This document shows positions 1-4,616 of a DNA stretch of 6,810 bases, in pieces. Source of the DNA: an uncultured Clostridia bacterium (lineage in GTDB: Bacteria > Bacillota > Clostridia > Christensenellales > Aristaeellaceae); contig CANQGC010000159.1 in the NCBI GenBank assembly GCA_947600345.1, forward strand, positions 1 through 6,810. Direction: 5' to 3'. The first letter of the stretch is position 1. Each line of letters starts with the position of its first letter. Both the position numbers and the translations under genes were made by a program. The notes beneath the pieces are model-generated. The model made no database searches. It was not told the DNA's origin and saw only the letters and a list, made by a program, of their open reading frames with translations.

Positions 1-1
1 C

Positions 2-1147
2 ACCTACCAGGTGGCCCAGTGCCCGCCGGGCTTCCATCCCATCGCCCACAGCGAAACCTGCCCCGTCGCGGCCATGGCGAACGACGAGAAGCGCGTCTAC
101 GGCGTGCAATTTCATCCGGAAGTCACCCACTCGGAGGAGGGGCGCATCGTCATCCAGAACTTCCTGAACCTCTGCGGCTGCGCGGGCGACTGGACGATGG
201 CCGCCTACGCGCAAACCGCCATCGCCAACATCCGCGAGGCGGTGGGCGAATCCGGCACGGTGCTGCTGGCGCTGTCCGGCGGCGTGGATTCCTCCGTGGC
301 GGCGGCGCTGATCTACCGCGCCATCGGCGACCGGCTGACCTGCGTATACGTGGATCACGGCTTCATGCGCAAGGGCGAGAGCGAGCAGGTGGTGGACGTG
401 TTCACCCACACCTTCCCGGTGCGCCTCGTCCGCGCGGATGCCAGCGAGCTGTTCTATTCCGACCTGGCGGGCGTGACCGACCCGGAGCGCAAGCGCAAGA
501 TCATCGGCGCGGACTTCATCAAGGTGTTCAAAGAAGAGGCGCTCAAATTGGGCAAGTTGGACTACTTCGCCCAGGGCACGATCTACCCGGACGTGATCGA
601 GAGCGGCCAGGCCACCGGCGCGGCGGTCATCAAGAGCCACCACAACGTGGGCGGGCTTCCCAAGGAGCTGGGCTTCACCGAGCTGATCGAGCCGCTGCGG
701 ATGCTGTTCAAGGACGAGGTGCGCGCGCTGGGCGAGGCGCTTGGCCTCCCCCACGACCTGGTCTGGCGCCAGCCCTTCCCCGGCCCGGGCCTGGCCATCC
801 GCGTGATCGGCGATCTGACGCCTGAGAAGGTGAACATCGTCCGCGAGAGCGACGCCATCCTCCGCGAGGAGATCAAGAACGCCGGCCTGGACAAGGAAAT
901 CCATCAATACTTCACCGTGCTCACCGGCGTGCACTCGGTGGGCGTGATGGGCGACGAGCGCACCTACGACTACACCGTCGCCCTGCGCGCCGTCACCACC
1001 GACGACTTCATGACCGCCGACTGGGCCCGCATCCCCTACGACGTGGTCCGCGCCATCTCCGCCCGCATCGTCAACGAAGTCCCCCACGTCAACCGCGTCG
1101 TGCTCGACGTAACTACCAAACCCCCGGCGAGCATCGAGTGGGAGTGA
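2..1147 (+). CDS. guaA: GMP synthase (glutamine-hydrolysing), 5'-truncated by the window edge
   Basis: GuaA converts XMP to GMP in the cytoplasm, using ATP and glutamine, in the last step of guanine nucleotide synthesis. The frame is open from base 2 with no credible start, so the GTG at 11 is internal; about 130-140 N-terminal residues, including the glutaminase nucleophile Cys, lie outside. Visible parts are the end of the class I glutaminase domain with GVQFHPE (101-121, catalytic His and Glu of the triad), the CGCAGDWTM linker, and the ATP-pyrophosphatase P-loop SGGVDSS (275-295). The GMP-synthase dimerisation domain follows, with QPFPGPGLA, GVMGDERTYDY and the conserved C-terminus KPPASIEWE. 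All expected motifs are present and no frameshift is seen, so the gene looks functional. It ends 33 nt before a strong terminator. Identity is certain from motifs; only the 5' end is missing. Confidence 0.97.
   Translation, partial: TYQVAQCPPGFHPIAHSETCPVAAMANDEKRVYGVQFHPEVTHSEEGRIVIQNFLNLCGCAGDWTMAAYAQTAIANIREAVGESGTVLLALSGGVDSSVAAALIYRAIGDRLTCVYVDHGFMRKGESEQVVDVFTHTFPVRLVRADASELFYSDLAGVTDPERKRKIIGADFIKVFKEEALKLGKLDYFAQGTIYPDVIESGQATGAAVIKSHHNVGGLPKELGFTELIEPLRMLFKDEVRALGEALGLPHDLVWRQPFPGPGLAIRVIGDLTPEKVNIVRESDAILREEIKNAGLDKEIHQYFTVLTGVHSVGVMGDERTYDYTVALRAVTTDDFMTADWARIPYDVVRAISARIVNEVPHVNRVVLDVTTKPPASIEWE
259..288 (+). repeat. 30-bp direct repeat, copy 1 (guaA P-loop codons)
   Basis: The 30 bases covering the strand and P-loop codons of guaA recur identically at 2042-2071 in the guaA remnant. 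The identity follows from homology of the two P-loops with the same codon choice and is not a mobile-element repeat. It is long enough to matter for assembly or recombination. Confidence 0.85.
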
Positions 1148-1180
1148 GCTGAGTCCGTGAGGGGCTGGGCAGCTTCAAAT

Positions 1181-1227
1181 AAGCGAGCGCCTGATTTGTA
1201 AATCAGTTCGCTCGCTTTCGCATTTTT
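1181..1227. terminator. Bidirectional intrinsic terminator between convergent genes
   Basis: The outer stem AAGCGAGCG (1181-1189) pairs perfectly with CGCTCGCTT (1209-1217), and an inner stem CTGATTT (1191-1197) pairs with AAATCAG (1200-1206) around a 2-nt turn. On the plus strand a TTTTT run follows (1223-1227), giving a classical rho-independent terminator for guaA. Read on the minus strand the same hairpin lies just after the stop of the converging 1236-1655 gene, though the T-run there is poorer. Confidence 0.88.
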
Positions 1228-1235
1228 AAATCGTT

Positions 1236-1655
1236 TCACCTTTTCTTCAACGCATTCAATACCGCTTTGTACGTCTCCTCGTCGTCGTACACCAGAAACA
1301 CATCGAAGGGAACAAATGCCCGCGTTGACAGGGTCATCGAAAGTTCGCTTACGAAGCTTGACATGTCTTCCTGGTGGTTCTCATACGCCTTTCGTTTGCC
1401 TTCATCCTGAAAGTTCAGCAACGCTTCCATCCTTTGAAAACTGTCGCACCATTGTCCGCTGTATCTCCCGTAAAAATGAAAGAATTGACACTGGCTCATA
1501 AAGAGTTGCAGGACCTGTTTTTGAAGAAACTCCTCACTGCACGGGTGCTGAACGATGAAATAGAAAACAATATCCCTTCCCGACTTAAGGCTTGTTTTGC
1601 CGTAGTACAGATCCATGCTGTAGAAATTGTTCGCTAGCTGCTTGTATCCCCCCAC
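1236..1655 (-). CDS. Hypothetical protein, 139 aa, unknown function
   Basis: I do not recognise this protein. The frame stays open far upstream, but the protein-like part begins around GTG 1655, which has GGGG seven bases upstream and a promoter-like element 55 bases further. ATG 1616 (MDLYYGKTSL) is the alternative start. The product is soluble-looking, without signal peptide or membrane segment. It is rich in aromatics and Gln (QCQFFHFYGRYSGQW), has a charged, probably helical middle (DEGKRKAYENHQED), and ends VFLVYDDEETYKAVLNALKKR, which suggests a final strand-helix unit. Codon use is mixed and clearly more AT-rich than guaA or the liv genes, consistent with acquired DNA. It converges on guaA and shares its terminator. 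A LexA-like box upstream hints at damage control; this is inference. That it is a real gene is likely but not certain. Confidence 0.6.
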   Translation of the reverse strand: MGGYKQLANNFYSMDLYYGKTSLKSGRDIVFYFIVQHPCSEEFLQKQVLQLFMSQCQFFHFYGRYSGQWCDSFQRMEALLNFQDEGKRKAYENHQEDMSSFVSELSMTLSTRAFVPFDVFLVYDDEETYKAVLNALKKR

Positions 1656-1662
1656 TTTGCAT

Positions 1663-1666
1663 CCCC
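1663..1666 (-). promoter_or_regulatory. Shine-Dalgarno site supporting the GTG 1655 start
   Basis: On the minus strand a GGGG tract stands seven bases before GTG 1655, ideal spacing for ribosome binding. No comparable site precedes ATG 1616, so this decides the start chosen for the 139-aa gene. The site is short and plain, so the support is moderate. Confidence 0.45.
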
Positions 1667-1709
1667 TATTCCCTTGTCCTGTCCAGTTCAATGATAAACT
1701 TCTTCTTGT

Positions 1710-1738
1710 AGCATAACAGATATATTTCGAAAGCACAA
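1710..1738 (-). promoter_or_regulatory. Predicted sigma-A promoter of the 139-aa minus-strand gene
   Basis: Read on the minus strand: -35 TTGTGC (1738-1733), a 17-bp spacer, and -10 TATGCT (1715-1710) preceded by TGT, an extended -10 motif. Transcription would start near 1703, giving a leader of about 48 nt before GTG 1655. The boxes are imperfect matches, but spacing, extended -10 and position agree. Confidence 0.5.
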
Positions 1739-1745
1739 GCAGTAG

Positions 1746-1759
1746 CGGACATTTGTTCG
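1746..1759. promoter_or_regulatory. LexA (SOS box)-like palindrome between divergent promoters
   Basis: On the minus strand this reads CGAACAAATGTCCG. The known Gram-positive LexA/DinR core is GAAC-N4-GTTC within CGAACRNRYGTTCG-like sites; the match here has one core mismatch (GTCC for GTTC). It forms the centre of a 16-bp imperfect palindrome (1745-1760), seven bases upstream of the minus-strand -35 box and eleven bases upstream of the plus-strand -35 at 1771. It could be LexA-bound or a chance palindrome; no lexA gene is in view. Confidence 0.33.
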
Positions 1760-1770
1760 CGCAAGGCACA

Positions 1771-1799
1771 TTCAGAAAAGGCTCCCTCTCGCCTATAAT
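1771..1799 (+). promoter_or_regulatory. Predicted upstream promoter of the guaA remnant
   Basis: TTCAGA (1771-1776), a 17-bp spacer, and a perfect TATAAT (1794-1799). Start of transcription expected near 1806. The -35 box matches four of six positions. It is the first of two tandem promoters facing the guaA-like pseudogene. Confidence 0.45.
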
Positions 1800-1820
1800 T
1801 AGGGAAAAACTCGCCAATGT

Positions 1821-1850
1821 TTGAAATATCAGGGGCGTATATGATATAAT
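1821..1850 (+). promoter_or_regulatory. Predicted strong promoter of the guaA remnant (extended -10)
   Basis: TTGAAA (1821-1826, five of six), an 18-bp spacer, and a perfect TATAAT (1845-1850) preceded by TGA, an extended -10 element. Transcription would start near 1857 and run into the guaA-like pseudogene. It is one of the best promoter matches in the window, so the remnant may still be transcribed. Confidence 0.6.
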
Positions 1851-1915
1851 GGCTATGAACTTAACACGTGCTGAAGTGAGTCGCAGTGCGGCCTGTATTT
1901 CCCCCATCACAAGAC

Positions 1916-1921
1916 AGGAGG
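1916..1921 (+). promoter_or_regulatory. Orphan Shine-Dalgarno site of the guaA remnant
   Basis: A perfect AGGAGG with no start codon at the proper distance. Seven bases downstream stands GCG (1929-1931), in frame with the guaA-like remnant, and the next in-frame ATG is at 1956, too far away. The simplest reading is that a GTG start has become GCG. Confidence 0.55.
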
Positions 1922-1928
1922 TATCCCC

Positions 1929-2171
1929 GCGGCCAACGAACGGCGACCCGAGAACATGATCCGCATCACAACCCCGGAGCTGGCGCAGGCATTCATTGAC
2001 GAGCAGGTGGCGGCGCTGCGCGAACGGGTGGGAGGCAGGAAGGTGCTGCTGGCGCTGTCCGGCGGCGTGGACTCGTCGGTGGCGGCGCTGCCGATCCGCG
2101 CGGTGGGCCAGTAGCTGGTGTGCGCGTACATGAACCATGGGCTTCTGCACAAGGGTGAGCTCGAGCGGTGA
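1929..2171 (+). pseudogene. Remnant of a second GMP synthase, ATP-pyrophosphatase domain
   Basis: The in-frame reading from ATG 1956 starts MIRITTPELAQAFIDEQ and continues with VLLALSGGVDSSV, the GuaA P-loop. It then meets TAG at 2112-2114, where GuaA proteins usually have Gln (CAG to TAG). The frame resumes as LVCAYMNHGLLHKGELER, clearly the GuaA NHGLxRKGE segment, and stops at TGA 2169; no GuaA similarity follows. One codon also appears lost just after the P-loop (VAALPIRAVG against the family's VVAALLxxAIG). The ITTPELAQAF opening, with no glutaminase before it, resembles stand-alone ATP-pyrophosphatase subunits of GMP synthase rather than the fused enzyme at 2-1147, so this is probably a different lineage and not a tandem copy. 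Only about 70 of some 320 codons survive, so it cannot make GMP. Confidence 0.85.
2042..2071 (+). repeat. 30-bp direct repeat, copy 2 (guaA remnant P-loop)
   Basis: Exact second copy of bases 259-288, same orientation, about 1.78 kb apart. The flanks diverge at once: the first Ser after GVD is TCC in guaA and TCG here. Confidence 0.85.
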
Positions 2172-2308
2172 AAGATTTTTTGAAAAATGAGCAAGAGCAT
2201 TCCACCGAACTGAATGATTGGAAGCGGAATAGTTGCATATTCTGCGGGTCAAACCGCAAAAACACATCGCAATTTGAAACCTTAACAAACAGTTATTGCA
2301 AACCTGGC
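2172..2308. other. AT-rich spacer without recognisable gene
   Basis: Between the end of guaA similarity and the livK promoter there are about 135 AT-rich bases. An open frame from GTG 2168 runs through it but also through the livK promoter and into its leader, lacks a ribosome site and resembles nothing I know, so I treat it as non-coding. A small hairpin (TGCGG and CCGCA, around 2238-2253) is present without a T-run. Confidence 0.5.
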
Positions 2309-2337
2309 TTGATTTTTTTGCATATATCGAATATAAT
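2309..2337 (+). promoter_or_regulatory. Predicted promoter of the liv operon
   Basis: TTGATT (2309-2314), a 17-bp spacer with a T-rich start, and a perfect TATAAT (2332-2337). Transcription is expected near 2344, leaving a 54-nt leader before livK. The -10 region and the following bases (TATAATTAGG) are identical to 1794-1803 in the remnant's upstream promoter. Confidence 0.68.
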
Positions 2338-2349
2338 TAGGTTATTCGA
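2327..2349. promoter_or_regulatory. Inverted repeat over the liv promoter -10 box (candidate operator)
   Basis: TCGAATA (2327-2333) and TATTCGA (2343-2349) are perfect 7-bp inverted repeats, nine bases apart. They overlap the -10 box and the expected transcription start, where a repressor would block RNA polymerase. Because the left arm lies upstream of the expected start, an RNA hairpin is unlikely and a protein-binding site is the better reading. The regulator is not in the window and I cannot name it. Confidence 0.48.
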
Positions 2350-2368
2350 CCTCACCGCATCCGGTGGG
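2350..2368 (+). promoter_or_regulatory. Small hairpin in the livK leader
   Basis: CACCG (2353-2357) pairs with CGGTG (2362-2366) around a 4-base loop, with two further C-G pairs outside a bulged T. It sits at the 5' end of the predicted mRNA, 15 bases before the Shine-Dalgarno site, and could stabilise the transcript. There is no T-run, so it is not a terminator. Confidence 0.4.
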
Positions 2369-2383
2369 CGATGCAAAAAAGAC

Positions 2384-2390
2384 AGGAGGA
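2384..2390 (+). promoter_or_regulatory. livK ribosome binding site
   Basis: AGGAGGA seven bases before ATG 2398. It settles the start: the in-frame ATG at 2371 lies upstream of this site and would put charged residues ahead of the MKK signal peptide. Confidence 0.88.
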
Positions 2391-2397
2391 AATTACT

Positions 2398-3564
2398 ATG
2401 AAGAAGATTCTTGCAATGCTCGTGGCGCTGACCATGGTATTCGCGCTCGCCACCGCGGGCATGGCCGAGGCCGCCGATCCCATCCGCATCGGCTTCTTTG
2501 CCCCCGTGTCCGCCGCCTCCGCGGCTGCCGACGGCCAGAGCGCCCAGCAGTCCGCCGAGCTGGCCGTGAAGCTGATCAACGAAAACGGCGGCATCAATGG
2601 CGCGCAGGTCGAACTCGTCTCCTATGACGACGGCCTGGACACCACCGAGGCTGCCAACATCGCCGAGAAGCTGTCCACCGCGGACAACGTCGTGGCGGTC
2701 GTCTCCGGCTCCTATTCCAGCCCGACCCGCGTGGCCGCGCCCATCTTCCAGGACTACGGCAAGCTGATGGTCTCCGCCTACGCGGTGCATCCGGACGTCG
2801 TCAACGCCGGCAACCTGATCTTCTCCCAGTCCTTCCCGGGCGCCGTGCAGGGCACCGCGGCCGCGGAGTTCGCCGTCAACGGCCTGGGCGCGAAGCGCAT
2901 CGCCATCGTGGCGGTGGATCTGGACTTCGGCACCGAGCAGGCCACCTACTTCAAGGCCAAGGCCGCGGAGCTGGGCGCTGAGATCGTCTCCGAGGATTAC
3001 ATCGCCATCTCCGACAACGACATGACCTCCGTGATCTCCAAGATCAAGGGCGAGGACGTGGATCTGATCTACTCGGTCAACTACTACGCCCAGGCCTCCG
3101 AGGTCTGCCGCCAGGTGGCGCTGCAGGAGCTGGGCTGCCCGATCCTCGGCACCGAGGGCGCAGACTCCTGGCAGCTGCTGGAGACCGCCGGTGAGTACGC
3201 CAACGGCCTCTACATCACCACGAACATGAACCGCGACGACGCCAACGAAGGCACGCAGGCCTACATCGAGAACTACCGCAGCACCTACAACATGGAGCCC
3301 GACATGGTCGGCGCGTCCGTGTACGATGCCTTCCAGGTGGTCTTCGCCGCCATCGAGGCCGTGGGCACCGATGCCGAGGCCATGGCCGAGTACATCCAGA
3401 ACATGAAGGACTTCGACACCGTCACCGGCACGCTGCTCAGCTACACCAGCAACGGCTCCGCGGTGAAGCCCGTTCAGATTCAGCAGGTGCAGGACGGCGC
3501 GTTCCGCCACTACAGCGAGATCACCGACGCCGCCATCATCAACCCGGATTCCTACGCGGAATAA
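2398..3564 (+). CDS. livK: Branched-chain amino acid-type ABC transporter substrate-binding protein
   Basis: This 388-aa protein of the type 1 periplasmic-binding fold (LivJ/LivK/BraC family) captures substrate outside the membrane and delivers it to LivHM. A signal peptide spans residues 1-25: MKK, a hydrophobic core, then AEA before ADPIRIGFF, fitting signal peptidase I. No lipobox cysteine is present, unusual for a Gram-positive binding protein. The mature part follows the family pattern: IRIGFFAPVS strand, helix with AELAVKLINENGGING, VVAVVSGSYSSPT (residues 99-110) and VSAYA (125-129), the ligand-contact region, then DLDFGTEQ (174-181), VDLIYSVNYY (221-230) and a C-terminal lobe with MVGASVYDAFQV. 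Length is normal. Substrate is probably Leu, Ile or Val, but this family also binds other amino acids, amides and urea, so specificity is open. It heads the operon and is followed by a terminator. Confidence 0.93.
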   Translation: MKKILAMLVALTMVFALATAGMAEAADPIRIGFFAPVSAASAAADGQSAQQSAELAVKLINENGGINGAQVELVSYDDGLDTTEAANIAEKLSTADNVVAVVSGSYSSPTRVAAPIFQDYGKLMVSAYAVHPDVVNAGNLIFSQSFPGAVQGTAAAEFAVNGLGAKRIAIVAVDLDFGTEQATYFKAKAAELGAEIVSEDYIAISDNDMTSVISKIKGEDVDLIYSVNYYAQASEVCRQVALQELGCPILGTEGADSWQLLETAGEYANGLYITTNMNRDDANEGTQAYIENYRSTYNMEPDMVGASVYDAFQVVFAAIEAVGTDAEAMAEYIQNMKDFDTVTGTLLSYTSNGSAVKPVQIQQVQDGAFRHYSEITDAAIINPDSYAE

Positions 3565-3580
3565 GGTAGAGCTGCGATTT

Positions 3581-3617
3581 CGCGGAGACGTCCCTTCCGG
3601 CGTCTCCGCGCATTTTT
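3581..3617 (+). terminator. Intrinsic terminator after livK (partial, intra-operon)
   Basis: CGCGGAGACG (3581-3590) and CGTCTCCGCG (3601-3610) form a perfect 10-bp stem with a 10-base loop, followed by CATTTTT. It lies 16 bases after the livK stop and before livHMGF. No convincing new promoter follows, so it probably reduces rather than ends transcription, keeping the binding protein in excess. Confidence 0.85.
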
Positions 3618-3627
3618 AGAGGCAACA

Positions 3628-3724
3628 CCGCACAAAGGTGCGGGGGTACCTTAAGAGACGCACCGGCCGCCGGAGACTCGAACCGTTCCTCCGGCACTGG
3701 CGACGCGAAAGCGGGAAGGGGTGC
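3628..3724 (+). promoter_or_regulatory. Structured leader before livH with alternative helices
   Basis: Several short perfect helices are packed here: CCGCAC (3628-3633) with GTGCGG (3638-3643); GCCGGAG (3669-3675) with CTCCGGC (3689-3695); and CGC with GCG around a GAAA loop (3704-3713). GCACC (3660-3664) can pair with GGTGC (3720-3724), closing a junction over the last two hairpins and covering the end of the livH Shine-Dalgarno AAGGGG (3716-3721). The same GCACC region can instead pair with GGTGCG (3637-3642), which opens the first hairpin. Mutually exclusive helices by a ribosome site suggest cis-regulation or folding that limits livH translation. I could not match it to a named riboswitch class; GC-rich DNA also gives such stems by chance. 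Confidence 0.4.
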
Positions 3725-3728
3725 AGCA

Positions 3729-4604
3729 ATGTTTCTGCAACAATTCATCAACGGCCTCGTGATCGGCAGCCTCTACGCGCTGACGGCCATGGGCGCCACG
3801 CTGATCTACGGCATCCTGGGCATACTGGACATCGCCAACGCCGGGGCCTACCTGATCGGCGCCTATCTGGGCTGGTACATCTTCTACGCCACGGGCAACA
3901 TCGCGCTGGCGTTCCTGCTGTCGATGGCGGCGGTGGGGCTGCTGGGCGTGGTGCTGCAGCGGCTGATCTACAGCCCCATACTGGCCAAGCCCAGGACGCT
4001 GTCCATCATACCGCTGGTGGCGGCGGTGGGCCTGTTCACGATGAGCAGCGACGCCGTGCGCCTGATCTGCGGCGCGGGCACCAAGGCCTACAACTTCAAG
4101 TTCCCGGTGGACGCCTTCCACCTGGGCGGCGTGACGATACTGCCCTCCTGGGTGCTGATCTTCGCGCTGACGGCGGTGCTTCTGCTGATTCTGTGGTTCA
4201 TACTGAACAGGACGCGGATGGGCCTGGCCTGGCGCGCCTCGGCGGAGGACGCCGAGATCTCCCGGGCCTGCGGCGTGAACACCAACTCCGCGATGGCGCT
4301 GTCCTATATCCTGGGCTACGGCTTCGCGGCGGCGGCGGGCATCATGGTGGGCATACTCTACAACTCCATCACCCCGGCGCTGGGCGAGGTTCCCTCCTAT
4401 AAGATGCTGGCCATCATCGTGCTGGGCGGACTGGGCAACCCGCTGGGCACGGTCATCGCGGGCCTGCTGATCGGCCTGGCGGAGACGCTGCTCTCGGTCT
4501 ACACGAAGATTCCGATCCCGAAGGACGCCATCGCCTTCGTGGTGCTCATCATCGTGCTGCTGATCAAGCCCTCGGGCCTGCTCGGGCAGAAGAATAAGGT
4601 TTAA
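3729..4604 (+). CDS. livH: Branched-chain amino acid ABC transporter permease LivH
   Basis: LivH is one of the two membrane subunits of the LIV transporter and pairs with LivM to form the channel. The 291-aa product has the usual family length. It opens with FLQQFINGLVIGSLYALTAMGATLIYG spread over the first helix, then ILDIANAGAYLIGAYLGW. Hydrophobic segments lie roughly at residues 8-30, 35-55, 58-78, 88-106, 138-159, 187-212, 225-255 and 267-281. The cytoplasmic loop GLAWRASAEDAEISRACGVNTN (residues 165-186) is the EAA-like loop that docks on an ATPase subunit. The ending IVLLIKPSGLLGQ matches the family's C-terminus. ATG 3729 has AAGGGG seven bases upstream. Six ATA isoleucine codons are clustered here, rare in the rest of the window. 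Confidence 0.95.
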   Translation: MFLQQFINGLVIGSLYALTAMGATLIYGILGILDIANAGAYLIGAYLGWYIFYATGNIALAFLLSMAAVGLLGVVLQRLIYSPILAKPRTLSIIPLVAAVGLFTMSSDAVRLICGAGTKAYNFKFPVDAFHLGGVTILPSWVLIFALTAVLLLILWFILNRTRMGLAWRASAEDAEISRACGVNTNSAMALSYILGYGFAAAAGIMVGILYNSITPALGEVPSYKMLAIIVLGGLGNPLGTVIAGLLIGLAETLLSVYTKIPIPKDAIAFVVLIIVLLIKPSGLLGQKNKV

Positions 4605-4616
4605 GGAGGGGACGGC

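Noticed and set aside
1849..1959. 36-codon open frame (MAMNLTRAEV...) ending in ATGA over the remnant's ATG 1956
   Set aside because: It begins inside the -10 box of the stronger promoter, has no ribosome site at useful distance, and its frame runs across the AGGAGG that belongs to the remnant.
1656..2288. Upstream extension of the minus-strand frame to 350 aa
   Set aside because: The extension runs antisense through the guaA remnant and both its promoters, and its Arg/His-rich sequence there is typical of a reverse-strand shadow of GC-rich coding DNA.
2168..2401. 77-codon open frame from GTG 2168 with CIFCGS
   Set aside because: No ribosome site, no recognisable similarity, and it runs through the liv promoter and leader into the livK start.
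3663..3700. Minus-strand GGTTCGAGTCTCC, resembling a tRNA T-loop
   Set aside because: The five bases on either side (AACGG and CTCCG) do not pair as a T-stem, and no acceptor, anticodon arm or CCA end fits. The bases belong to the loop and arms of the 3669-3695 hairpin.
3694..3719. GCACTGG...GCGGGAAGG, resembling the CACTG...GGGAAGG element of cobalamin riboswitches
   Set aside because: The downstream B12 box (the AGACCTGCC-type sequence) and the upstream GGTGxxAxxCC core are absent, and livH is not a cobalamin-related gene. At best a decayed fragment; most likely chance.
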